In this document: positions 55,301 to 62,504 of the stretch, one piece after another
Layout: each line of letters begins with the position of its first letter
Position numbering within the stretch: the stretch's first letter is position 1
DNA from: Rhodoferax sp.
Lineage (GTDB): Bacteria; Pseudomonadota; Gammaproteobacteria; Burkholderiales; Burkholderiaceae_C
Reading direction: 5' to 3'
NCBI GenBank assembly: GCA_030682475.1
Contig: JAUXOA010000091.1
Span: 52,057 to 116,056 of the forward strand
Length of the DNA: 64,000 nt
Made by a program: the position numbers and the translations under genes
The notes under the pieces: model-generated
Told to the model about the DNA's origin: nothing
Database searches by the model: none
Seen by the model: the letters and a program-made list of their open reading frames with translations, nothing else

Positions 55301-57969
55301 GGACCGCGCTGCATGAGCAGGCTTTCGAGCAACGCCATGGAACGTCGACCACAGCGGTGGGCGTGGGCGCTGGTGCCGCGGCTGGCGTGGCGGCGCCGGT
55401 GGGTCGGTTTGCGCCAGACTCGGGCGAATTTTTTTTCGACGTCAGTGCCAAATTGCGTCCGCTGCGGCCCTGGATCAACGTGCTGGCCAACCCGGCTTTC
55501 GGCGCCCATCTTTCGGAAGCGGCAGGCGGCTACACCTGGGCCTTGAACAGCCGTTTGAATCAGCTCACCGCCTGGTCGAATGACCCGGTGGCGGACCCGC
55601 CGGCCGAATGGTTTTTGCTGCAGGATCGCAAGACCATGGAGGTCTGGAGCGTGGCGCCCAACGCCTGGGGCGACCCCGGTGCGACCTACCGTGTCGCCCA
55701 TGGGCAGGGCTACAGTGTCATCAGCCACCGCCGTGGCGATGTGGAGGTGACGGCGTCGTGGTGTGTGGACGCACAGACTTCGGTCAAGCAGGTGCGGCTG
55801 AAAATAGTCAACCGCGGCCACCGGACGCTGCATCTGCGTGTTATCGGTATCGCCGAGTGGATGATGGGTGCGAACCGGGCCGACCGCAGCACGGTGCACA
55901 CGGCACTCTATCGCCAGCGCCTGCCCACGCTGGCGGAGTCCGGCATTGACGCTGATGCCGCGCGCGGGCAAAAACTCACGGCGCTGCTTTGTACGCAGCG
56001 AGAACGCGCGACCGGTTTCGGCGACGGCACGGCGTTCCTGGCAATAGCCGGTGCAGCCGACGAGCCGGAAGACTGGACCTGCGACCGGCGCGAGTGTTTC
56101 GATGCGCGCGGCCGCCAGGTGCTGCCAGACCACTTCGGTCAGCGCAGCGGCGACGGACTGGACCCTTGCGCGGCACTCTCAACGCGCCTGCTGTTGAGCG
56201 CCGGCGAAGCGGTGGAACGGGTGTTCCTGCTGGGCTATGCCCAGAACGCGGACGCTGCCCGCCAGCTCGCTGCGCTGGCGGCCGCGCTGCCCGCCGAGCG
56301 GCGCGTGGTGCAGGTGCAAGCCAACTGGGACCGGCTGCTTGGCGCCACCACGGTGAAGACGCCCGACTCCCTGTTTGACGCGCTGGTGAACCGCTGGCTG
56401 CTGTACCAGACGGTGTCGTGCCGCTTGTGGGCCAAGGCCGGTTTTTACCAGGCCGGTGGTGCCACCGGTTTTCGTGATCAGTTGCAGGATGTGATGGCAC
56501 TGGGCTGGGCCGCCCCCGAGATGCTGCGCCAGCAGATCATTCTGTGTGCCTCACGCCAGTTCGCCGAGGGTGATGTACAGCATTGGTGGCATGCGCCCCA
56601 GGGCGCTGGCGTGCGCACGCATTTCTCCGACGACCTGCTGTGGCTGGCGCATGCCTGTGTGCACTATCTGCGCGTGACCGGCGACGCCAGCTTGCTCGAT
56701 CAAAATGTCCCGTTCATTGAAGGGGCGGCCATCCCGGAGGGCGCCGAGGATGCTTACTACACGCCCAGTGTCAGCCCCGACGAGGTATCGGTCTACGAAC
56801 ATGCCGCACGGGCCATCGACCGCAGTTTGCCGGTGGGCGCGCACGGCTTGCCGTTGATGGGCAGCGGCGACTGGAACGACGGCATGAACCGGGTCGGCAT
56901 TGAAGGGCGCGGCGAGTCGGTGTGGCTGGGCTGGTTCTTGTGTCAGCTGGTGGCTGACTTCGCGCCGCTGGCGCGTGAGCGCGGCGACCAGGCGCGCGCC
57001 TTGCGCTGGGAACATGCCGCCAGCGGGTGGAAGCTGGCGCTCAACGGCGCGGCATGGGACGGGCAATGGTTCAAGCGTGCTTTCTTCGATGACGGGCAGG
57101 CACTGGGTTCGCAGGCCAACCCCGAGGCCCGTATCGATTTGATTGCGCAGGCCTGGGCGGTGCTGTCCAACGCGGCGCCACAATCCTTGCAGCGCATGGC
57201 GCTGGCGGCGGTGGATCTGCATTTGGTGGACCCTGAGGCCGGGTTGATCCGACTGCTCGACCCGCCGCTGGCGCATGCCGTCCCTAGCGCTGGCTACATC
57301 CAGGCCTACCCGCCGGGTGTGCGGGAAAACGGCGGCCAGTATTCACACGCCGGGGTGTGGGCGCTGATGGCGCAGGTGCAGGCCGACCCTGCGAACCCCC
57401 TCACTGGCGCAAGCGATGGCAGCGACGTCGCTTACCGCTACTTCACCTACCTGAGCCCGGCGCATCGCGCGCGCCACCCGACGCGGGGCCCGGCATACGG
57501 CATCGAGCCCTATGTCATGGCCGGTGACGTGTACAGCCAGCCGCCCTATGTCGGACGCGGCGGCTGGAGTTGGTACACCGGTGCCGCAGCCTGGATGCAC
57601 CGCGCTGCCATTGAGTCGATTTTTGGTTTGCGCCAGGGTGCGCAGGACTTGGCATTCAAACCCTGCCTGCCCTCCCATTGGCATGAGGCCGAACTGACGC
57701 TGGTGCGCGATGAGCGCACCATGCGTTTCATCCTGGTTCGCGCTACCGCCAACGCGGCGCTCGAAGCGACGGCCCAATGGGGTGCCCAGCTGCTGTGCCC
57801 CGGTCAGTCGCTGGCCTGGCCCGGTCTGGCGCTACAGACCTGCTTCGTGATTCCCCTGCTGGGTGATGGTGAGACTGCGGCGCAGACCGAGATGGCCACC
57901 GACGCTTCGACGGTGGTGGATCGGTTTGGTGCGCCACCGCACAGACGCGACCCCATCGTGCTTTTATAG
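49363..57969 (+). CDS. ndvB: Cyclic beta-1,2-glucan synthase (NdvB/ChvB family)
   Basis: A 2868-residue inner-membrane enzyme, close to Brucella Cgs and Agrobacterium ChvB in size. Two membrane helices near 408-465 precede the GT84 domain with TLDSDTQLLPG (from about 636) and the HRWTRGDWQ motif near 786; more membrane helices follow to about 1000. The glucoamylase-like domain holds WGISESAYAASDHTLAYQYAP (about 1346), and the C-terminal GH94 phosphorylase domain has SGDWNDGMNRVG near 2502-2513 with the catalytic Asp. Such enzymes initiate, elongate, trim and cyclise periplasmic glucans used in hypo-osmotic adaptation and host interaction. No NdvA-type exporter gene is adjacent. Confidence 0.94.
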   Translation: MALPELLSLIAAAPPALCDILDSTRGPVQPPIRSEIFGLQRFAQHGRSLGDTHRAARASSRAATFFPRLRSNIHTLREAYHYIGVQASTGYDISPAAEWLLDNFHLIEAQFKEIHEGLPRSYFRTLPMLLDEPLAGLPRVYGVAWAFVAHTDGAFDEELLRQFLGAYQETRELSLSEMWALPTTLRVVLIENLRRLAERVATNKAAREVANLCFDHIETYSLPALDQLLALLTARGVGRVFLGQMAQRLQDRRATGEGSEQALFQNWLRNALPDMVAMHTQQSADQAADNLSVSNAITSLRAIGDADWPGIIARTSALMQLMLSSPLFEAEDAATRDQSLHAIERLARRSERSEVSVAQTMLDMMRIAVGANSVTSVASHWLHGAGRSELLRALGLHERAAFARQFISRRIALPVYLGSLLGLLGLVVWLLLRHGGATADAGAPVWLTLLGAVLMMFPASEAVVAVINRLISESAQPQYLPRLALANGIPPEHRVMVVIPALLTGAASTRDLVHRLQLHYLSNPERHAQFALLSDWADADSVHTASDAALLAGATQLIRELNARYPRLADETTAAPRFIVLHRERLFSETEQCWIGWERKRGKLELLVAALAQGPSAAFLDLGEESRIAADIQYIVTLDSDTQLLPGRLRELVGVAAHPHNQPRLDATGCAVVSGYAILQPRVATPLPSLKDFTLYHWLFAGQCGIDPYSAASSEVYQDLFFEGTFTGKGLLNVRAMHAVLSGRLPQGQVLSHDLLEGSMARCAAVSDVTVIEDAPFHADVAASRVHRWTRGDWQLLPFLLNPWRYRLRVINRWKMFDNLRRSLVVPMSLALLLLALAGAVVSPWAALALVMAALSAGPLMGAAAGFSPSRDDLAKRHFYREAAVDLARALCGGLWLLAQLLQQALMALDAIGRALYRMTVSRRHLLQWTTAATAQAQTKSGLAAVLHQHWVEPVVALLLLGALLAMATPTPLLALLLCLLWAASPLSTWWVSRTRPARQDAELPAGDQAYLEAIARDTWRLFERCVVADDNHLPPDNLQITPHDMVAHRTSPTNIGLYLLSVACAREFGWIGTQELLARLQATLATLLTLQRHRGHFLNWYDTQSCAPLLPMYVSTVDSGNLSGHLLAVAQACLELARAPHDSGAAQRALQVSRQRLAPLLVRRSNLTLAMRDELRGCLADHRATLRSARLDAQAATRVDAAGALSGAPQATRQLQALADDFTQLAWQADFSFLYHRKRHLFHIGYRVAEQQHDAGFYDLLASESRLTSLLAIAKGDVPVRHWASLGRLFYAVGADAGLRSWSGSMFEYLMPSLILEEPHGSVLREACDAALREQIDFARGQGVPWGISESAYAASDHTLAYQYAPQGVPRLALRRTPSDELVIAPYATALAAQISPLRASANYTALEKIGARGRYGFMEALDFSPARQAAGEAFTPVCTFMAHHQGMTIVALANVLLGCPVRRWGMANAHVQAVSSLLHERVPREISMLYAPQPGPPPQAQRRRSPGLLREVLPGSTALEPTHVLSNGRYSVALRANGAGWSSWGQTGITRRRDDALRDEQGSFFYLRWDRQPRPVSITQHPAPDPAAHYQSVYHADRVCFDATWPALQAHTTVWVSPEDDIEFRQVELRNLSDRILDIELMSVFEVTLSEPRADEAHPAFTNLFVRAEWLATHRALLFERKPRLPTEQGLKATHFLADTDPQVVGVRLTTDRQHWRGRNHDVSQPLATFDPVPAAANDLTVALDTGLDPVCAMAVQMRIAPNAKVRLTFATAVSDNAGTLRAVIDKYRQHSHVKRASLMSATLTGIRLRALRISVENISAMQTLTTALVLSLTRPQAHATRSDAAAPEVCDRRLLWRFGISGDRPLILVSVGVPQGLGMLRALSQALSLWSRGGITCDLVVVNAEPVSYLMVVHREIAALRERHVADSDAKAGAVTTGFHLLRADELSGDELGTLQMLARVRLHADGRPLFHHVQEWTALHEQAFEQRHGTSTTAVGVGAGAAAGVAAPVGRFAPDSGEFFFDVSAKLRPLRPWINVLANPAFGAHLSEAAGGYTWALNSRLNQLTAWSNDPVADPPAEWFLLQDRKTMEVWSVAPNAWGDPGATYRVAHGQGYSVISHRRGDVEVTASWCVDAQTSVKQVRLKIVNRGHRTLHLRVIGIAEWMMGANRADRSTVHTALYRQRLPTLAESGIDADAARGQKLTALLCTQRERATGFGDGTAFLAIAGAADEPEDWTCDRRECFDARGRQVLPDHFGQRSGDGLDPCAALSTRLLLSAGEAVERVFLLGYAQNADAARQLAALAAALPAERRVVQVQANWDRLLGATTVKTPDSLFDALVNRWLLYQTVSCRLWAKAGFYQAGGATGFRDQLQDVMALGWAAPEMLRQQIILCASRQFAEGDVQHWWHAPQGAGVRTHFSDDLLWLAHACVHYLRVTGDASLLDQNVPFIEGAAIPEGAEDAYYTPSVSPDEVSVYEHAARAIDRSLPVGAHGLPLMGSGDWNDGMNRVGIEGRGESVWLGWFLCQLVADFAPLARERGDQARALRWEHAASGWKLALNGAAWDGQWFKRAFFDDGQALGSQANPEARIDLIAQAWAVLSNAAPQSLQRMALAAVDLHLVDPEAGLIRLLDPPLAHAVPSAGYIQAYPPGVRENGGQYSHAGVWALMAQVQADPANPLTGASDGSDVAYRYFTYLSPAHRARHPTRGPAYGIEPYVMAGDVYSQPPYVGRGGWSWYTGAAAWMHRAAIESIFGLRQGAQDLAFKPCLPSHWHEAELTLVRDERTMRFILVRATANAALEATAQWGAQLLCPGQSLAWPGLALQTCFVIPLLGDGETAAQTEMATDASTVVDRFGAPPHRRDPIVLL

Positions 57970-57984
57970 TTGATCCATCGACTT

Positions 57985-58000
57985 GGTGCGCCAACGCACC
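57985..58000. promoter_or_regulatory. Palindrome, candidate operator
   Basis: GGTGCG-CCAA-CGCACC, a perfect 6-bp inverted repeat with 4-nt spacer, 32 nt before the ferritin-like gene. It matches the form seen at 45412 and 60604. Confidence 0.5.
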
Positions 58001-58031
58001 GGGCAATTCCCAGCAAACCCAGGAGCGCGTC

Positions 58032-58604
58032 ATGGTCGTCAAAAACAAAGCCAGCAACGTCAAGCATATTGCGATACCCGAACATGCGCGCATGGTGCTG
58101 GACCAGGCGGCCATCGACGCCGCAAGGCGCAGTCTGGACCAGGGTGCCGTGACCCCCAGCTACGGTCCGTGGCGCAAGGACATCATCAAACTGCTCAACG
58201 ATTCCCTGGCCACCGAATTGGTGTGTGTGCTGCGCTACAAGCGCCACCATTTCACTGCGAACGGCTTGGCATCGCCGAAGATCGCGGAAGAGTTCATGGT
58301 GCATGCCAACGAGGAAGCTGTCCATGCCGACCGGCTGGCCCAGCGCATTGTGCAACTCGGAGGCGAGCCCGATTTTTCTCCCGACTCGTTGACCAAACGC
58401 AGCCATGCCAGCTACGACGACTCGTCAGACCTGAAGAAAATGATCAAAGCCAATCTGGTTGCAGAACGCGTGGCCATTGAAACCTACAGCCAGATCATTG
58501 CGCTGATCGGCGACAAGGACTCCGCCACCCGCCGCCTACTCGAAGACATACTGAGTGATGAGCAGGAACACGCCGACGAACTGGCGGACTGGCTCACCGA
58601 CTGA
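58032..58604 (+). CDS. Ferritin-like/bacterioferritin-type protein
   Basis: A 190-residue four-helix-bundle protein. Metal-ligand segments are DSLATELVCVLRYKRHHF, ANEEAVHADRLAQRI, NLVAERVAIETY and SDEQEHADELADW, giving the Glu/ExxH pattern of ferritin-like di-iron sites. It could store iron or detoxify peroxide, as Dps or bacterioferritin do; the sub-family is not clear. AGGAG lies 8 nt before ATG 58032. Confidence 0.87.
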   Translation: MVVKNKASNVKHIAIPEHARMVLDQAAIDAARRSLDQGAVTPSYGPWRKDIIKLLNDSLATELVCVLRYKRHHFTANGLASPKIAEEFMVHANEEAVHADRLAQRIVQLGGEPDFSPDSLTKRSHASYDDSSDLKKMIKANLVAERVAIETYSQIIALIGDKDSATRRLLEDILSDEQEHADELADWLTD

Positions 58605-58693
58605 GGCGCGCGCTGTTTTCCGCCCATCGGTTGTGGGGCTCGTCACCATCAAGTCAAATTCAAGCACACATCAACTTTAACTGGAGATTTACC

Positions 58694-59008
58694 ATGTACA
58701 TTCGCACCACTCTCGCCGCCGCCATGACTGCCGTTGCTTTGCTCACCGCTTCGGGCTGCGCTGTCACCCGCGGCCAGGAAACCGTTGGCGCCTACGTTGA
58801 CGACGCCGCTATCACCACCATGATCAAGGCGCGGTTCATCGAGAACAAGCAGGTTGACGCCGCCAGTATCAAGGTCGAGACCCTCAATGGCACCGTCATG
58901 CTCTCAGGTTTCGCCAAGAACGTTGCCGAGAGAAACACCGCCGAGACCATTGCGCGCGGTGTCAACGGTGTGAGGTTGGTGAGGAACGAGATCGCTGTGC
59001 GTCCTTGA
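58694..59008 (+). CDS. BON-domain lipoprotein
   Basis: A 104-residue periplasmic protein. ATG 58694 gives a lipoprotein signal ending TASGC, with GGAG upstream; the open frame from 58631 adds no signal. The single BON domain reads DDAAITTMIKARFIENKQVDAASIKVETLNG...VMLSGFAKN. BON proteins of the OsmY/DolP type bind phospholipid or protect the envelope under osmotic stress. Confidence 0.9.
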   Translation: MYIRTTLAAAMTAVALLTASGCAVTRGQETVGAYVDDAAITTMIKARFIENKQVDAASIKVETLNGTVMLSGFAKNVAERNTAETIARGVNGVRLVRNEIAVRP

Positions 59009-59065
59009 CCCCCTGGCTCGAACCGGCGTCAGAAAACTGTCAATTCACAGTCAAAGGAGAATTTT

Positions 59066-59299
59066 ATGAACTGGGACCTTATTCAGGGTAACTGGAAGCA
59101 GGCCGTCGGCAGGGCCAAGGAGCAATGGGGCAAGCTGACGGATGACGACTTCGACGTCGTCGCCGGTCGGCGTGACCAGCTTGCCGGAAAGATCCAGGAG
59201 CGCTACGGCGTGGCCAAGGATGTGGCCGAAAAACAGGTTGCCGAATGGCAACGCAAGGCGAGTGATTCCTGGTTTAAAAAGGACCAGAACAAAGTCTGA
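59066..59299 (+). CDS. CsbD-family stress protein
   Basis: A 77-residue CsbD-like protein. It opens MNWDLIQGNWKQAVGRAKEQWGKL, the family signature, followed by GRRDQLAGKIQERYG. CsbD proteins are induced by general stress; their role is unknown. AGGAG precedes ATG 59066. The last 26 nt overlap the convergent gene at 59274. Confidence 0.93.
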   Translation: MNWDLIQGNWKQAVGRAKEQWGKLTDDDFDVVAGRRDQLAGKIQERYGVAKDVAEKQVAEWQRKASDSWFKKDQNKV

Positions 59300-60095
59300 T
59301 TTTGTTTGCAGTCTCGGGCGCGCGTGGCGACGGGTCCGGCGCTTGGGATTGGTTTGAGCTACGGCCCGAAGCCGCAGCGGCGGTGAGGGTGAGAAGGATG
59401 TCGGCGTACCAGGCGCAGTTCAGGCCAAGCGATTCGTCGCGCTGCTGGTCCCGGCCGCCCATGTCGATGCGGGCGGAGTGCACGCCGAGCAATTTCCAGG
59501 GCAGTTCTGCGCCCATGACAGCACTGCGCATCACGACCGGTGCGCCGCTGGTGCTGCGGTGGGTTCGTGCATCGGTGAGGAAATAGCCCTGACCCTGGAA
59601 GCACAAACCGAAGGAGGACGCGATCACCGCTTGGCGCACCACCGGCAGGTGGTGCAGCGTGTCGTGGAATCCGAGCGGGAAGCCGACTACCAGCAATGAG
59701 CTGCCAACTTCCACCTCTTGCAGCGAGCCCTGCAGATGCGCGGGTGTGAAGCTGCGCAGCAGCACCGACTTCGGCAAGGCCGCACGCTCAAGCTCAATCA
59801 CCGCCACGTCGATTTCCCCTGCGGCATCGCTGCCCTGGTGCCAGACGCTCATGCCGTCCTGGTACAAAGGTACTGAGAAAACCATGGTCCGGGCAAGATC
59901 CTGCGCGTCGTTATGGAATTCAATCTGGATGCGGTTGGAGAAGTGTCGACTGGGCTTGTCGATCACGACAGGGCGACTCGTGACCAGAAAAACATGGCCG
60001 TCGCGTTCAAAGAAAAATCCACAGGCGCAGATGAGCCGACGGGTGCCGTCGAAAGTCGAAACCTGGGCCGTGGTCAGCAGCAGGGATTCGATCAT
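59274..60095 (-). CDS. Trypsin-fold protein, catalytic His replaced
   Basis: A 273-residue protein with a trypsin-like peptidase pattern: GFFFERDGHVFLVTSRPVV, EIDVAVIEL and THRSTSGAPVV. Asp96 and Ser183 match the catalytic acid and nucleophile, but the residue expected to be His in LVTSRHV is Pro42 (codon CCT at 59972-59970; CAT to CCT is one change). No signal peptide or PDZ domain. The C-terminal 50 residues are low in structure and overlap csbD. Probably an inactive protease used as a binding protein, or a recently damaged enzyme. Confidence 0.75.
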   Translation of the reverse strand: MIESLLLTTAQVSTFDGTRRLICACGFFFERDGHVFLVTSRPVVIDKPSRHFSNRIQIEFHNDAQDLARTMVFSVPLYQDGMSVWHQGSDAAGEIDVAVIELERAALPKSVLLRSFTPAHLQGSLQEVEVGSSLLVVGFPLGFHDTLHHLPVVRQAVIASSFGLCFQGQGYFLTDARTHRSTSGAPVVMRSAVMGAELPWKLLGVHSARIDMGGRDQQRDESLGLNCAWYADILLTLTAAAASGRSSNQSQAPDPSPRAPETANKIRLCSGPF

Positions 60096-60122
60096 CGGCG
60101 TATCCCGTGCCGGGTCAAAGAA

Positions 60123-60545
60123 CTAATGTTCCTGTTTGCGAGATTTGCCGTTGCCAGGCCCGTCATGGTCGTCGTTATTGTCCCAGTGCTTGGATTTCTT
60201 TTCTTTTTTTACCTTGATGACCTTGTAGTCGACATCGCGCTCCCAGCGGCCCGGATAGCGGTAGTAGACGCGGTCGCGCTGTTCCCAGCGGTCAGGTTCC
60301 CAGCGATAGCCGACGCGCTGAACAACGGTGCGGCCACGAATCCAGACGTGACGGTCGACGTTCCAGGCCCAGTAGCCTGGCACCCAGATGTAACCCGGTG
60401 CGACGGCCGGCGCAACCTCGTACAGCGGCGCCGGCGGCGCGATGCTGATGTTGAAGCTGACTTGGGCGAACGCCGGCGCAGCGGCGATGTTGGCGCCGAT
60501 AAACATCGACAGCAAAAGACCTCGGATGATGCGACTGCGTTTCAT
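60123..60545 (-). CDS. WXXGXW-repeat exported protein
   Basis: A 140-residue exported protein. The signal peptide ends at APAFAQ. The mature part has YIWVPGYWAWN, HVWIRGRTV and YRWEPDRWEQ, the YXWGXW-type repeats found in small periplasmic or outer-membrane proteins of betaproteobacteria, and ends in a Lys/Asp/Gly-rich tail (KKEKKSKHWDNNDDHDG). Function unknown. A perfect GTGCG-N4-CGCAC palindrome lies 59 nt upstream of its start. Confidence 0.83.
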   Translation of the reverse strand: MKRSRIIRGLLLSMFIGANIAAAPAFAQVSFNISIAPPAPLYEVAPAVAPGYIWVPGYWAWNVDRHVWIRGRTVVQRVGYRWEPDRWEQRDRVYYRYPGRWERDVDYKVIKVKKEKKSKHWDNNDDHDGPGNGKSRKQEH

Positions 60546-60603
60546 GATGGAGTCCCGTGGAAGTTAGATCGTGTGATGATTGTCTATTGTGCGTCCATTG
60601 TCG

Positions 60604-60617
60604 GTGCGCTGACGCAC
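60604..60617. promoter_or_regulatory. Palindrome, candidate operator
   Basis: GTGCG-CTGA-CGCAC, perfect 5-bp arms with 4-nt spacer. Read on the minus strand it is GTGCGTCAGCGCAC, differing by one base from the site at 45412-45425. It lies 59 nt before the WXXGXW gene. Confidence 0.5.
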
Positions 60618-60723
60618 ACAGCATCAGGAACGCAGAACATGGCTGACTGCGGACGCGACCTTGCGGTGGCGAGGGCCTGATCTGCCGACGTTAAATTTTC
60701 CCGCCAGAAACTGATCAATTCTG

Positions 60724-60755
60724 GATCGCTGCTCACTGCGAGGTGCGCAGCGATC
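60724..60755. repeat. Inverted repeat
   Basis: GATCGCTGC (60724-60732) and GCAGCGATC (60747-60755) form a perfect 9-bp stem over a 14-nt loop in a stretch with no gene. It lacks a T run. Purpose unknown. Confidence 0.4.
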
Positions 60756-60827
60756 GGTAAATTATGGTTCTTTCCCGAAATGATGACAGGCCAAACCCCC
60801 GCGGCGTGACGGGAGGATCAGGCCGAC

Positions 60828-60897
60828 GGGGCGCTCAGCGCCGCGGCTGTCACCCGGCCTTCGGCCTCCTTCTTGATGCCGCTGCGCTGAGCGCCCC
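60828..60897. repeat. Long palindromic element A
   Basis: Arms 60828-60847 (GGGGCGCTCAGCGCCGCGGC) and 60878-60897 pair over 20 bp with one mismatch and a 30-nt loop. The loop contains CCGGCCTTCGGCCTCC. It is the outstanding structure of the 855-nt gene-poor region 60546-61400. Confidence 0.6.
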
Positions 60898-60955
60898 ATC
60901 AGCCAGATCTTCAAGCGAGGTTGATCTGCGAACAGCGAAAACCAATGACGCTTGT

Positions 60956-61069
60956 GGCCGAGGGCGATGCAGTGGGTGGCGTAGCGTGGACTTGGGGTTT
61001 TGCCAAATCAAGGCGGAGGCCGAAGGCCGGGGGACATTCGCGGAGCCATCCACTGCGGCGCCCTCGGCC
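60956..61069. repeat. Long palindromic element B
   Basis: Arms at 60956-60980 and 61045-61069 pair over about 25 bp with a few mismatches (GGCCGAGGGCGATGCAGTGG against the other arm). The 64-nt centre has GGAGGCCGAAGGCCGGG, which also occurs in element A on the other strand. So A and B share a core in opposite orientation and look like two copies of one repeat family. Confidence 0.55.
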
Positions 61070-61174
61070 CCCACACGCCTGGGACTCGGACTTGCGAAAG
61101 CAATTTGCATCAGGCAGTCTTGGTAAGAACTGTGTCGTGAATTTCGGAACTCTCAATAACTCAAAGGAATCATC

Positions 61175-61318
61175 ATGAAATATACGAAACTGTTTGTTGC
61201 AGCCGCCGCGGCGCTGGCATGGGCCTGCCGCTCTTGCCTTGTCCTTGTGTATGGTAGCGCACAGACATCGGCCGTGCAGGCCCGCAGACTCTGGCCCAGA
61301 GTTGCGCTAATTGGGTAA
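61175..61318 (+). CDS. Short ORF with signal-like start, doubtful
   Basis: A 47-codon frame, MKYTKLFVAAAAALAWACRS, preceded by AAAGGA. The N-terminus looks like a signal peptide but the rest is unlike any family I know. Its leader (AACTCAAAGGAAT-N5-ATGAA) resembles that of the gene at 61401, so it may be the stump of a lost exported protein. The half palindrome at 61249-61262 lies inside it. Confidence 0.3.
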   Translation: MKYTKLFVAAAAALAWACRSCLVLVYGSAQTSAVQARRLWPRVALIG

Positions 61319-61400
61319 CAGCAGGAAGCGCTGGCTCGTGGTGAAACCGGACCCTTCCAGACGCCGGTTTCGTCGGTAACTATTGTTTCAAAGGAATACT

Positions 61401-62504
61401 ATGAACATCGGTAAAAAATTACTGCTTGGACTGCTCGCGCTGGGGGTGCTTTTTCCACTGGCGCTCACTTCGACGACCGCCAGTGCGCAGCAGTCTTCGT
61501 CCTCGCAGATGGCGCCCAAAATTGATGGCTTCGATGTCGAGCCGGCCACCGGATTAAGCGCTGGCAATGAGCTCGTGTTTACCCTTTACGGCAGCCCTGG
61601 CGGAACGGCGACGGTGCGAATTGAAGGGGCGGTTGACAAGTTCCCGCTGGAGGAAGAGGAGGCCGGTGTCTATGAGGGCACTTACACCATCAGAAACCGG
61701 GACCGCATCAAGGCCGATTCAATGGCGACTGCGAATTTGCGCCTGGGCAATCGCATTGCCACTGAAATTCTGGATGAATCCCTTCTGGTGGGCGCGGCGT
61801 CGCGCTCCGAAATCAAACGCGCAGCGGATGCAGCGGCTTTGGTTGCGGTGCCCAAAATTGACCGTTTCGAGGTTGACCCGGCTGATCGGCTGGATGCCGG
61901 CGCGGTTCTGTTCTTTTCAATTTCGGCCAACCCTGGTGCCAAAGTCAGCGTCAGGATCAATGGCATGAAGGGCAAGATCGCCTTGCAGGAAGTGGCTCGC
62001 GGCGTCTATGAAGGCAGCTACACCATCAATAGCCGGGACCGTATTGCGGCCAACTCGACCACCACCGCCACCGTGCGGGTGGGTGAACGGGAGGCCAGCT
62101 ACACCCTGGGTCAGCCGCTGCTGGCGGCCACTGGTCGGGCACCGTCCGCGCTCCGAGGGGCCATCAACTGCGCCAATTGCGCTGTGGTCGAGGCGATTAA
62201 CCTGATCGAGGTCAACGGCGATGGCAGCTATCTCGGCAAGATCGCCGGGGGCGTGGTCGGCGCCGTGATCGGCGGCCAGGTCGGCCAGGGCCGGGGCACG
62301 ACGGTAGCCCAGATTGCGGGCGCCCTGGGCGGCGCTGTTGCTGGCAACGAAATCGAAAAACGCGTCAGGAAGACCCGGCACTATGAAGTCATCGCCCGTC
62401 TCCAGGGTGGCGGCACGCAGACGATTTCCTACGCCACCGAGCCGCCTTTCAGGGTGGGGGACAAAGTCAGGCTGGTCAACGGCACGCTGGTCCCGCAGTC
62501 CTGA
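61401..62504 (+). CDS. Tandem-repeat exported protein with glycine zipper
   Basis: A 367-residue exported protein; ATG 61401 has AAAGGAA upstream and gives a signal peptide ending ASAQQ. Residues about 40-130 and 151-240 are two copies of one domain: PKIDGFDVEP/PKIDRFEVDP, then GVYEGTYTIRNRDRI/GVYEGSYTINSRDRI. The C-terminal part (about 282-320) is a glycine zipper (GGVVGAVIGGQVGQG, GALGGAVAGNEIEK) as in 17-kDa surface antigen/SlyB lipoproteins. Probably inserted in or attached to the outer membrane; function unknown. Confidence 0.8.
   Translation: MNIGKKLLLGLLALGVLFPLALTSTTASAQQSSSSQMAPKIDGFDVEPATGLSAGNELVFTLYGSPGGTATVRIEGAVDKFPLEEEEAGVYEGTYTIRNRDRIKADSMATANLRLGNRIATEILDESLLVGAASRSEIKRAADAAALVAVPKIDRFEVDPADRLDAGAVLFFSISANPGAKVSVRINGMKGKIALQEVARGVYEGSYTINSRDRIAANSTTTATVRVGEREASYTLGQPLLAATGRAPSALRGAINCANCAVVEAINLIEVNGDGSYLGKIAGGVVGAVIGGQVGQGRGTTVAQIAGALGGAVAGNEIEKRVRKTRHYEVIARLQGGGTQTISYATEPPFRVGDKVRLVNGTLVPQS

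Noticed and set aside
54670..56133. 487-residue minus-strand ORF opposite ndvB
   Set aside because: Its composition is that of a shadow of high-GC coding sequence; the plus-strand protein is a clear family member across the whole stretch.
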